A stretch of 64,000 nucleotides of DNA from positions 9,052,001 to 9,116,000 of the forward strand of contig OZ234494.1 in the NCBI GenBank assembly GCA_965153455.1, written 5' to 3'. A program made the translations under genes and the position numbers. This DNA is from Sphagnum compactum. Its lineage: Eukaryota; Bryophyta; Sphagnopsida; Sphagnales. Below, in pieces: positions 35,576-46,400 of this stretch (its first letter is position 1; the number at the start of each line of letters is the position of its first letter). The notes beneath the pieces were generated by a model. It searched no databases and was not told the origin of the DNA. It saw only the letters and a list, made by a program, of their open reading frames with translations.

Positions 35576-38273
35576 TTATTCATGACATCGTTTAGTACGT
35601 ACATTTGTGTGATTGAGCATTGTTTCATGCCAATCTTTGAGCCGTTTGACACTATTTCCCAATCCATCTTCTACACGACGTAACACCAATCCTGGGTGTG
35701 AAATTGCATTTGCCTTTGTGAGGCGTATGTTACGAATATTACATGCCAATACTCTCATGTGTGAGGTGGCATGTTCACAAAGTGTCACATCGCCTTCTTT
35801 ACATTCATTTGTGATCTCTTGCATTGTAGTGACCAATTGTGCAAGAGCCCTTTCCATTGGGGTTGATGAATTTATTGTCTCATTAGACCCTACAATGGCA
35901 CCCATAGGGAGATCATTTTGCTCCATGTTCATGAGCCCATCAAATTTCATGATCCCATCATCACCTTCAAGATGATCATCTTCGTCATCATCACTGGACT
36001 CCATATCATCTGGAATATGTTGCGGGTCTGCAAACATGTGACCCAACCCTCCACGATGTGATCCATACCATGTTCCACAGTAATGAATGATATCCTCTTG
36101 AGAAATGTCTGTGCATGTGAGAATGACCTTAATTTGGTGTTTACACATGTTCCCTCGCAATGCCCATTCGCATGTGCAACAAAACATTTCGGTGAATGGG
36201 AATTTCACCGTGTAAATAACATTGGGAAGGCGTTGGCTCCGTACGGCCCAAGCTCCATCACTCTCAAGGGTTGGTTGGTACACATGGCTGAGTGGAATAA
36301 GGGTTGCCTTTTCCACACTTCGTGTAATAATGGCCTCCATAACCTTGTTTTTTATGAAACCCCTCTTTTTCATTTCCAATGTGTGCATGTAGTGGTGTGC
36401 AATGGTTGTTGTTAATCGCCACACCAACCAGTCAATCCTACGCCCTCTAAGGCCTTTTGTGTCAAGAGCAAGCCAACGTTTCAATGCACCATGATATGAT
36501 TCAATGCTCGCTTGGGTGTCTTGGTTGGAATGGGGCACTTTTCGAACACCCACCATCCATAATTCTACAAACATAAACACAATACATAAGGATGAATAAC
36601 ATTATACAAAATAATTTTGAATGCTGAACCATGATAAATATTATCACTTACCAAATTGATGGTAATAAGTCCAGAAATAGTTTGTCCACGCATCACCAGG
36701 CCTATGTTTATGAAGGCTTTCTCTCACAGCAACCCTCCCACGCTCTTTGAAGTCATCAATTGTTTCTCCATGATTGATGGACATGTACATCACATCATGA
36801 AGGTCTTGGAGGATTCCACCCCGCACTTCCACATCTTTGATTTTTTCAATACCACGTAGGCGCCATGCTTTGAGAACATGCCAACAACAAAGGTAGATGG
36901 GAACCTTGTCCATACCCCATACGACCCTAATAAGGACACATATGCAATAAAATCTCCATGAGTGGATGGGGTTAGTACAACATAAAATGCATTTGAAGTA
37001 ATCAAGAATTTTATGAAAGATATTAAAAAACATTTAAGGAAATAAACACACAAAGTCGATACTAGGTATAGAACTAACCGTAATGCCTTCAATTCTTGAG
37101 GTGCATCATCAACGAGAAAACATGATGGTTTCCAATGCGGCATGTGTGATAACATCTTCTCTTTTAATGGTTTCAACCATTCGATCAAATCTTGCACTGT
37201 TTGCCTACTTGTAATGATCCAGGCTAAAGGGACACCCGTGCGATGATCATCAAATCCCATCAAGGTGAATAGATGGAATTTCATGTCATTTGTGCCAAAT
37301 GTTGCATCCATAGAAATGGCACCATTGTGACCATATGATAGCATGGACTCACATTGAGTTGGTGTTTGAATACCTATGGTGAATGGGACTTGAGTTCCGT
37401 TCATTTCACCAACATCTTGGAAAAAGAACACATCTTCTGGATGTTGGAGAGCCCAAGACCGAATTGAAATTGCAGGGTTAGTGTGTAAACGCTAACTCCC
37501 TTTCTTATGTTTCCGATCCAAACATGCAATGTCTTGAAGCCGAATGAAATCATCTCGTGTCATGCTTTGACCCGCATTCACACGTTCCCACCAAATTGCT
37601 TTATGCTTGTCATATATTTGTTTGGTCGTATAACCTAAGCTTAGTTGGGCCCATATGTGATCTTTCAATGCTTGTGACATGCGTGGAGCATAACGAGACA
37701 TACGAGAAATGGACTCTGGGTCATGCTCACCATGTGCGAATGACCCATCAATTCGTGTATGGGCCTTATGATAAATTGTGATCTCAGCCACATCAGGTCG
37801 TGTGTATAGACGTTTGATTGAGAATGACGCTAGGCATCCTTGTTTAATAGATCGAATGTGGGTTGAATTTTCTCGATAGTCCTCTGGTCCATATGCGCAT
37901 TGATACCTAAACCAAAAAACTTTCAAAACGTAAATTATTACATCTTTGGTATATGAAATAAAGAAATTAAAAAGGTTAATGCCATAAATGTTTACCATGT
38001 ATGCCCGAGGTGGTTTTTGATAGTTGGTCGCTTGACATCCGTTTGGCTTGGAAAGTTTTTGTAAACACTCCATTCCACAGGGGTGCTCGTATCCCCTCGT
38101 TCACCTTCCAAGAATTCGGAGATGCGAGCATATGGAACATAAACAAATTGAATGGTCACTTTATTTTGCCCTCCATGGCGTATCCCAGATGTCCACACCA
38201 AGTCTTTGTTTGAGAAAGGGGACTTGATGGGGTTTTGGACATGAATGGAATGGGACTTTGGAACCCTTGGCAT
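35576..38273 (-). pseudogene. MULE transposase (DDE, SWIM zinc finger), one in-frame stop
   Basis: Exons: 38,273-37,996, 37,906-37,079, 36,926-36,652 and 36,564-35,576; introns 89, 152 and 87 bases with GT-AG ends and matching phases, giving 789 codons. The first catalytic Asp is in MDATFG (codon 293), the second in FLVDD (about 359/360). CCWH follows (LCCWHVLKAW), then the catalytic Glu in IESYHGALK (codon 482). The SWIM finger C-x-C-x8-C-x-H (CTCEWALRGNMCKH) lies near codons 590-603. All are MULE hallmarks. Codon 231 is TAG (37,494-37,492), where relatives commonly have an aromatic residue before RLH, so this is probably a single-base nonsense change. A spliced leader exon is likely, since an acceptor (GATGCAG) ends at 38,298 upstream of the ATG. 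Cuts element ends and joins them to new target DNA in the nucleus. Confidence 0.88.
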
Positions 38274-38339
38274 GATTGAAAGAAGTAGGACAAATTCCTG
38301 CATCAAGAAAATTTATAATTCTCTAAGCATTCATCATTG

Positions 38340-38600
38340 AACAAAAACCCAAAATGCAATACATACATGGCTCCTTTAAAATCAATGTTGTTACTTGGAA
38401 TTCCCATTACAACACCCATATCATGATATAAAAAACCTACTATTCCAATGTACATAACGTACAATACTTGCATTATGAACCCATATACTAAAACAAACTT
38501 TGGCAATACCCACATTGAGCTATTAAACCTCCCATCATTGAAAATTTTCTCATATGCAATACCCGTATTGTACCTTAAACCCATAATGTTTGAAAACCCC
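38340..38600. repeat. GCAATACC words upstream of the transposase
   Basis: GCAATACC/GCAATAC occurs near 38,355, 38,493 and 38,558 with diverged 50-base spacers. No gene is supported here. Confidence 0.5.
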
Positions 38601-39846
38601 ATGTAGCAATACCCACATAATGATAGTTAATGCACACTGTTTGAGAGGTGCAAAATGCAATACCTACCTTAAGCCATAAAACCCACACTGGTTGTGGGTA
38701 GTCAATGCATTATTCGCATATGGGTATGAAAAAATAAACTACAAAGAAATATTGAATATGAAATATCCATGTAAAAGTATAAAACCTTTATCTATGCTTG
38801 TATACTTAATGAAACTTGATGCCCTTTCTATATCCAACAACTAGGAAATGAAAAGAGTTTGAATTATGAAAATATAAACAAAAAAACAAAAGAAGTAACA
38901 AGAGACAAATGCATACCTTTAAGAATAAAAGATGACAACGGTCCACCAAAGTTTAAAGTCCCAATTGAAAACGCAACCCTAAAAAATCATAACTCGTACA
39001 AAAATGGGTTAAAAAATATTAAACTCTAGGAACTATGGAACATATGGAAACAAAGGAAATTCAAATTATGGTATAGATCTAAACAAGTGAAAAGATCAAA
39101 AAGCAATACAATGAGCAAAATTTAAAGTATAAACCTTAGGTTTTGAAATATATGAACCAAATTCTTATACACTAAATAATAAAGCATAACCTTAAAAATC
39201 CAAATGATATTTTGCAAAACGCCATGTAGCAATACCCACATAATGATAATTAATGCACACTGTTTGAAAGGTGCAAAATGCAATACCTGCCTTAAGCCAT
39301 AAAACCCACACTGGTTGTGGGTAGTCAATGCATTATCCGCATATGGGTATGAAAAAATAAACTACAAAGAAATATTGAATATGAAATATCCATGTAAAAG
39401 TATAAAACCTTTATCTATGCTTGTATACTTAATGAAACTTGATGCCTTTTCTATATCCAACAACTAGGAAATGAAAAGAGGTTGAATTGTGAAAATATAA
39501 GCAAAAAAACAAAAGAAGTAACAAGAGACAAATGCATACCTTTAAGAATAAAAGATGACAACGTTCCACCAAAGTTTATAGTCCCAATTGAAAACGCAAC
39601 CCTAAAAAATCATAACTCGTACAAAAATGGGTTAGAAAATATTAAACTCTAGGAACTATGGAACATATGGAAACAAAGGAAATTCAAATTATGGTATAGA
39701 TTTAAACAAGTGAAAAGATCAAAATCCAATACAATGAGCAAAATTTAGAGTATAAACCTTAAGTTCTAAAATATATGAACCAAATTCTTATACACTAAAT
39801 AATAAAGCATAACCTTAAAAATCCAAATGATATTTTGCCATAAGCC
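38601..39846. repeat. 623-bp tandem duplication
   Basis: The segment starting ATGTAGCAATACCCACATAA at 38,601 is repeated at 39,224. Both copies run through AAATGAAAAGAG and TTTAAGAATAAAAGATGAC to AATCCAAATGATATTTTG. They differ at only scattered bases, so the duplication is fairly recent. It lies in the presumed leader intron of the transposase. Confidence 0.9.
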
Positions 39847-40404
39847 TTATTACAACCCTAATTATACAAACCCTAACAAAAAAAAGTCTTAGTGATATAT
39901 GTCCTAAACCCAAAAAACTATACAAACTATACAAATTATATAATGCAAAATACGTTAATCTTTAAAAACAATCAAATAAATTTCATACAAAACCAAAAGA
40001 GAAGATATGTCTCCAACTTAATTTTTGTGTGATCTCTCCAACTTAATTTTTTCCACTCTTTTTGAAGAAGATATAGAATGCAATTGTATTACTTCACATA
40101 TGTGTAAACCCTAAAATTTTCCCCCCAAATTTAGCCTACTTTAGATTAATTACTATACATTTGTGAAAAACTTATTAATTAATTTATGTGTCTCAACCCT
40201 AAACCTAATGGTTAAGTTAGTAGGGTATGTAATTAATAGAGTAATTAGGTTAGTAGGGTAGGTGGTTAGTACAATAGCTAAGTCAGTAGGATAACTAGTT
40301 ATTAGGGTAGCTGTGTCAGTAGGGGATAATAAATAAGGTACCAAGGTTGGTGCAATACTTATGAGGGTAGGAAAGTGAGCAGGGTAGCTATTCGGAATGA
40401 CCCC

Positions 40405-40860
40405 AAATGCAGGTATTGCATTTAGGGTGGGATCTTCATATAAAGAACCCTAAACCCCACATGCGTACTTTCGGAGTGACCCTAAATGCAGGTATTGCAT
40501 TTAGGGTAAGATCTTCGTATAAAGATGCTTAAACCCACATGCGTACTTTCGAAATGGCCCGAAATGCAGGTATTGCATTTAGGGTAAGGTTTTTTCAAAG
40601 TGACTTTGCGTCTGCATATTGTGTTTAGGGCTAGGTCTTCACTTAAGGGTATCCAAACCATTTAAATGGGTTTTTTTGAAACGTGGGTATTACATTTAGG
40701 TTTGTTTTTTCATTTCAACTTGAAATACCCAAACTTATACTTACCTTTACCAACTAGAATTTTGGGGTTTCGTTGCAATACCTACACCCGTACTTACTTT
40801 TACCAACTGGAATTTTGGGGCATAATTTCAATACTTGCACTTGTACTTATTTTTACCAAA
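40405..40860. repeat. 80-bp plus 53-bp array module, copy 2
   Basis: 80-bp unit starts are at 40,405, 40,484 and 40,562, followed by 53-bp-type units (GTACTTACTTTTACCAACTGG) to 40,860. Same order and orientation as 34,863-35,355. The module is cut off at 40,858 by sequence that resembles 39,868 and 42,293 (CCCTAACAAAAA, AGTGATATAT). Confidence 0.8.
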
Positions 40861-41302
40861 CCCTAACAAAAAAAAGTCTTAGTGATATATGCCCTACACA
40901 TTAGATAATCATTTATTTATTTGGAATAATCAACTTATCATTTGGCTTAATTTTATTTACTTGGATAATAAAAAGTTGGATCTAAAAATCAGATTGATTA
41001 ATTTGAGATTTGATTAATTAACTTAAGTATATTTTTATTTTAATAAGTTATTGAAATCACTATTTAAGATAATTATTCCATGTTATAGATTGTAAGTTTA
41101 GTTTTTTCATGAAAAATTCCTACACCAAGATAAGCTTGATCACAATTGTCATTGTATTATTTGATCCACAAACAATACAACCTCTTTTCAAATTCATGAA
41201 AAGAAGTAAGAATCATGGAATTCCTAATCAACAACCCTAACCTCTATACACACCTTTGTTAGCATATTAATTTGAAATTAACTAACTATTTTTGTGTGCC
41301 CC

Positions 41303-41950
41303 AAAATGCAGGTATTGCATTTAGGGTAGGATCTTCATATAAAGAAGCTTAAACCCTACATGCGTCCTTTCGGAGTGGCCCAAAATGCAGGTATTGCATT
41401 TAGGGTAGGATTTTCGTATAAAGATGCTTAAACCCCACATGCGTATTTTTTGTGTGGCCCAAAATGCAAGTATTGCATTTAGGGTAGGATCTTCATATAA
41501 AGAAGCTTAAACCCTACATGTGTCCTTTCGGAGTGGCCCAAATTGCAGGTATTGCATTTAGGGTAGGATCTTCATATAAAGAAAGCTTAAACCCTACATG
41601 CGTCCTTTCGGAGTGGCCCAAATTGCAGGTATTGCATTTAGGGTTGGGTTATTTCAAAATGATTTTGCATGTGCATATTGTGTTTAGGGCTAGGTCTTCA
41701 CTTAAAGGTATCCAAACCATTTAGATGGGTTTTTTTGAAACGTGGGTATTGCATTTAGGCTTGTTTTTTCATTTCAACTTGAAATACCCAAACTTATATT
41801 TACCTCTACCAACTGGAATTTTGGGGTTTCGTTGCAATACCTACACCCGTACTTACTTTTACCAACTGGAATTTTGGGGTATTACTTGCACTTGTATTTA
41901 CTTTTATCAACTGGGATTTTGGGGCCTAATTATAATACTTGCATTTAACA
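41303..41950. repeat. 80-bp plus 53-bp array module, copy 3
   Basis: 80-bp unit starts are at 41,303, 41,382, 41,461, 41,540 and 41,620 (spacing 79-80). A diverged unit and then 53-bp-type units follow to about 41,950. Confidence 0.85.
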
Positions 41951-42799
41951 CTAATATTATCATTATCCTTGTGTTTTTGCATTTCACACTTTTTGTGTTT
42001 ATTACTTGGAAACAATAATAAGCTTTGTGCCATATTAGACTTCATGTGTGTGTTGAATACATGATGTTCAAAGAATTTGGGCTATGGTTTCCTCCATACA
42101 AAATTGATTCTAAAACAAAAAATTTAGTGCCAATGGCAACAATCTTGATTAGTAATTGAGACATTTATTAAAGTAAAATATCAGTTTTGAAATATATGAA
42201 CCAAATTCCTATACATTAAATCATAAAGCATAACCTTACAAATCCAAATGATATTTTGACATAAGGCTTATTACAACCCTAATTATACAAACCCTAACAA
42301 AAAGAAAATTTAGTGATATATGCCCTAAACCCAAAAAACTATACAAACTATACAAATCATATAATGCAAAATAAACAAATTTAAAAGAATATAGGAAAAA
42401 AATTAGAAACCAAAATTCAAAGGTTTTAAATTATAAATATTTATTAACTGAAAGAAAATACGTTAATCTTTAAAAATAATCAAATAAATTTCGTACAAAA
42501 CCAAAAAAGAAGATATGTCTTTTACATTTGTGTGATTTTTCCAACCTAATTTTTCCACTCTTTTTGAAGAAGGTATAAAATGCAATTGTATTACTTCACA
42601 TGTGTGTAAACCCTAAAAATTTCCCCCCAAATTTAGCTTACTTTAAATTAATTACTATACATTTATGGAAAACTTATCAATTAATTTATGTGTCTCAACC
42701 CTAAACCTAATGGTTAAGTTAGTAGGGTATGTAATTAATAGAGTAGCTAGGTTAGTAGGGTAGGTGGTTAGTACAGTAGCTTGGTTAGTGGTGTGACCC

Positions 42800-43075
42800 A
42801 AAATGTAAGTATTGCATTTAGGGTATGATCTTTGTATAAAGAAATGCTTAAACCACACATGCGTACTTTCGAAATGGCCCAAAATGCAGGTATTGCATTT
42901 AGGGTAGGATATTTGTATAAAGAAAGCTTGAACCCCACATGCGTACTTTCGAAATGGCCCAAAATGCAGGTATTGCATTTAGGGTAGGATCTTTATATAA
43001 AGAAAGCTTGAACCCCACATGCGTACTTTCGAAATGGCCCAAAATGCAGGTATTGCATTTAGGGTAGGGTTTTTA
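42800..43075. repeat. 80-bp array near the right end
   Basis: Units start at 42,800, 42,881, 42,961 and 43,041 (spacing 81, 80, 80). They are the most regular of all copies, with GCGTACTTTCGAAATGGCCC between the core words. Confidence 0.9.
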
Positions 43076-43170
43076 GGGTAGGGTATGTAATTAATAGGGT
43101 AGTTAGGTTAGTAGGGTAGGTGGTGAGTACAGTAGCTAGGTAGAAAAGTGAACAGGGTAGAAAAGTGAGG
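43066..43170. repeat. AGGGTAGG array inside the right end
   Basis: GTAGGGTAGGTGG and GGGTAGAAAAGTGA words mirror the CCTACC array at 28,440-28,560. Confidence 0.7.
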
Positions 43171-43321
43171 AAGGTAGCTATGTGTGAGGTCAGGTCCAGG
43201 GAAAAACGAGCAAGAACCAAAAAAAAAAAGTACAATGGTCAGCAGCAAAAAGAAATGGACTGTCATGAACCCCATCCGGCGCCGAATGAAAAAACGCAAC
43301 CCATCCAGTGGACAGAACGGC

Positions 43322-43358
43322 CAACTGGTGCATTGGTGGCTGTTAATTCACTCTGGCC
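43322..43358. repeat. Right terminal inverted repeat
   Basis: Reverse complement begins GGCCAGAGTGAATTAACAGC and continues as in the left end; 35 of 37 bases match. Confidence 0.9.
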
Positions 43359-43367
43359 AGGAAAGAG
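43359..43367. repeat. Target-site duplication, right copy
   Basis: AGGAAAGAG, identical to 28,304-28,312. Confidence 0.85.
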
Positions 43368-44232
43368 GGGACGAAACTCCGTTTACCACCAATATTGGTG
43401 GAGAAACTAGTTTGGTCCCAGTTATTTCGTTTTTGTAAAATTTCATTCCCAATTATGCATTTGATGCCCTATTATGCCGAAACTGACCGTTCTCGCTCCC
43501 TTAATCTGACTTTACAGATAACTTTAATGAGCCACTTGTTATAAGATCTCACATCTGATAGGTTTTTTGAATACCCAATGATGCTGGTCAATAATTAATC
43601 AATCAATTAGAAACAACTACTTGTAGGTCTTTATCACGTTTTAAACATAATTAATGCCCAATTAAGCAAACAGGTGGATTGATTGATCACTCTTCCATGA
43701 CTGCTCTGCAGATAACCGTTTAGAGCAGTTACATCTTTTATCTGGATAGGTATACCTGATGGGTTAAAACTTTAAAAAACTGGTTAATTATGTATCAGAT
43801 CCCATATGGGGATGATGCACCCCCTCAAATTAGCATGTGCCAATGAATGCTTACCGGGCAGAATTGGTCGTTCATGGCCCAATTAATTGACATTAAGGTC
43901 TGGGTTCGCAGACTATGTCATTTTCTTGATCACATTATCTGATATAGTGTTCGAGTGAGGATCTAGGCTCAGCCCCAGACATAAATGTCTCGAGTTGGCC
44001 TTGCCTTGCCCATTATATCGGATATGTCACCTAGTTTGCATTATCCGACTTGCTAATTTCTTTACCCAACATAACAAGCAGTGTTTAACCAGGGTTTAAC
44101 CATTCTATAGAATGTTAAAAGCAAAGGGAATGCTCAGCCAGAATAAGCACCACATTCCAATCAAGATAATAGTCCTTCCCTTGCTTTCAAGGGTCACTGA
44201 CCTTGTGCCAAATGGTGAGAGTATGGAGCAAT
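43368..44232. other. Intergenic sequence, no gene seen
   Basis: Only short ORFs. The base mix is less AT-rich than the transposon interiors (for example GATCTCACATCTGATAGG near 43,545). No motif is recognised. Confidence 0.5.
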
Positions 44233-44234
44233 GA

Positions 44235-44580
44235 GCTAGAGTGAACCAGCACTCATCAACACACCACCCATTGGATACCTATTATGTGTACAGTAAAGTC
44301 CTGGGAGCAGGGCGTTAGCCTTTGTAATGAACAAGGCGCCAGCCCTCCAGTTGTATAGAGGGAAATTATGTTTGTCCGTACAATGGAAGGGCCCACAAGC
44401 CATTTCAGGAGTGAAATGTTTTGCCCCCAAGGCTATTATGACTCAGTTATGGGTGAACCTTACCTGAGTTAATATGTAGTTTCACCTTGGTAATCAGTTC
44501 TGGAAAAAGTTGGTCCTGCTTATAGGTAGATAGGTAGGTAAATAGTTTACTACTAAGTAAGAAGTAAATAAGTAGCTTCC
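44235..44580. mobile_element. Left end of another element of the same family
   Basis: GAGCTAGAGTGAACCAGCAC starts a terminal repeat. ACTCAGTTATGGGTGAACC and TGAGTTAATATG-type words then match the left half of the 339-bp element (25,620-25,680), and a GGTAGATAGGTAGG stretch lies near 44,525. I found no matching right end in the window, so it is either a solo end or heavily altered. Confidence 0.6.
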
Positions 44581-46395
44581 TAACACTGAGAGGGACTAGC
44601 TCTCTGCCCTTTTTTAGGTTCTTGTGAGCTGTGCGTCTATTGGCCTTTCTTCGACCTTCCCTTTTTGTCTCCCCTGTGATGGTTCTGGCCATCATTCTTT
44701 TATTGGATTTTTGTGAGTATTGTGATAGTTTACAGAGGTAAGGACTGTTTTACTACCTGCCTACTGTGAGGGATTATTATTGAATATAGGATGCCCTTCA
44801 AATACACTTGGGAAATTTCTGGGAGTGCTTTATGAATATAGTAAGCACTAGCCGTTCTTTTTTTAAAACAAAATAGTTGAAACCCAACCAGCACTTGCCT
44901 AATAATAATGGGCTGGAGCACTTCTTCTGTAAATAAATTAACAGAGCATTTAGGGATGAATGTTGATCCTGTTTTCATTCCCTTGGGGGAAGGTTTTTGA
45001 AAGGTTCTTAATGAAAATGGACCTTCCCCCCATTGGGATACAATTGCAAGGAACTTTATTGCCATTTGCTTGGAATGTAAAGTACTCCAGACAGTTCCTA
45101 GTGTATTTGGAGATTGGCTTATACATGTGAAAATCCCTCTATGAAAAGAGGACAGATGTTACATCTACTTAGGGCATAAGGTCCCCTCTGCTCCTGAATA
45201 GTAGGCGTAAGATCCCTTCCACTCTTACTACATTATGATCTATGCATATTTAGGTGTAGGGTGAAACCCTTGGCAGCAGGCTCTACTAGAATAAGTGCTC
45301 ATGTGAGGACTTAAAACCTTTAAAACCCATGCCCCCAGGGTTTTACCAAGCATAAAGGCTTGCTTTGACTTTTGTCTTTCTTTTCCACATGATACCCAGA
45401 AAAACAAAAAAATTGAGGGGGCATTTTTTAAAAAGAGGAATGCCTACCAGACCAAATAGCAAAGGAAAAATATATACTGAGTAACATGCCCTCCACTTAC
45501 ACTACAGAAAATCAGAGCAAATCTTTACACTCTGATAAGGTTTTGCCTTGTACTTTAAGTTTGGGTAAGGCTCAAGGTGGGGGGATATTCCCAAAATGTA
45601 GGGCTTAGGGCTGGACTACCACTTGTCCAGGGCCCCTTATTTTGGACAGTTGAACTTTACCCTACTCTTAATGGGGTGCATGCAGTCAATCAAATCCTCA
45701 TTCACCTAAACCCTTATACCCCCAAATGATAACCTCAAGTCATAAATGATTTCATAATTATCCCATATGGAAAATATTGTTCAAGACACTCAAATTTAAA
45801 TATTTAAGAGGTCATGGATGTTGGTGTCAGGTGCCCAACCATTTGTCACATTGGTCATGTCTTGCCTAATGTCGTCACCCATATCCAAGATATAAGTAAA
45901 ATAAATCTAAGATATCTGGAAAATACATATAGTGAATTTTGTATTTGTAAGTGAAATATGGCATGTCATCTTGTGTTACCTAACTTGTTTAGAGGATATA
46001 AGTGTTATGTATGAAGGCATAATGTTGCAATGTTATAAAATCAAGTTTGTGAAAGATAGGGAATAGTAACGTCTAAACTTTTGTTTTATTGGATTGTGCA
46101 TTGGCTACTAGGTTTCTGTATATCAATCAATGAACAACTAGCATGTACGAGTTGCAAAATGTAGTACCATGTGTGCAAAATGTGATCCAAATTTGCATGA
46201 AACCATACATGTTTGTCTTTCAAAGCTATCATTTAAATGCATTGTAGATGTGTCACCTTTTCAAAATTATTAATGCATGCAATTCAACCTTTCACTACAA
46301 ATCAATACAATGATATGATAAATATCATATGCTAGGTATATATATAAGAACAGTGTGCATTTGAAATTACAAATGTCATCATATATCCTATTTCC
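44581..46395. other. Intergenic sequence, no supported gene
   Basis: ORFs of 82 and 111 codons at 44,447-44,695 and 44,730-45,065 (minus) show no domain I recognise. A short GC-richer stretch with GGGGGGATATTCCC lies near 45,580. Confidence 0.5.
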
Positions 46396-46400
46396 CTTTC

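Larger units (their letters stand above)
34450..35580. repeat. Flanking block, left copy (matches about 40,897-42,170)
   Basis: A block of about 1.1 kb next to the transposase stop codon is present again in direct orientation at 40,897-42,170. It has the same order: AT-rich lead (TAGATAATCATTTATTTATT), the 80-bp units, the 53-bp units, then TGGCAACAATCTTGATTAG just before the stop. The match ends almost exactly at the transposase stop. Confidence 0.8.
40897..43080. repeat. Second flanking block lacking transposase (internal deletion copy)
   Basis: 40,897-42,170 matches 34,450-35,580. Right after TTGATTAGTAATTGAGACAT, where the first copy enters the transposase, this copy jumps to sequence like 39,740-40,330: GAAATATATGAACCAAATTC, then CCCCCCAAATTTAGC, then AGTAGGGTATGTAATTAATAG. 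It therefore looks like an internally deleted copy joined to the complete one in direct orientation. Confidence 0.75.
28313..43358. mobile_element. Complete 15,046-bp Mutator-like element (MULE)
   Basis: Terminal inverted repeats of 37 bp (35 matches) are flanked by an exact 9-bp direct duplication, as expected for the Mutator superfamily. It holds a minus-strand DDE/SWIM transposase (35,576-38,273). A convergent plus-strand accessory gene with a C2H2 finger starts near the left end. Between and around them are an intron packed with palindromes, 53-bp and 80-bp tandem arrays, and a duplicated flanking block. Inside each terminal repeat is a CCTACC/GGTAGG array. A transposase stop codon and accessory-gene stops mean this copy is probably not autonomous now. 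The matched ends and duplication suggest the 15 kb moved as one unit, unless later duplications enlarged it in place. Confidence 0.9.

Noticed and set aside
35613-36415. Plus-strand ORFs opposite the transposase
   Set aside because: Antisense shadows of exon 4, which carries the SWIM finger and catalytic Glu.
42800-43075. CRISPR-like regular array
   Set aside because: The 80-bp units are repeated over their whole length with no unique spacers, and the setting is a plant transposon.
34863-43075. Interstitial telomere because of TTTAGGG words
   Set aside because: TTTAGGG occurs once per 80-bp unit, not as a head-to-tail run; it is part of a longer transposon repeat.
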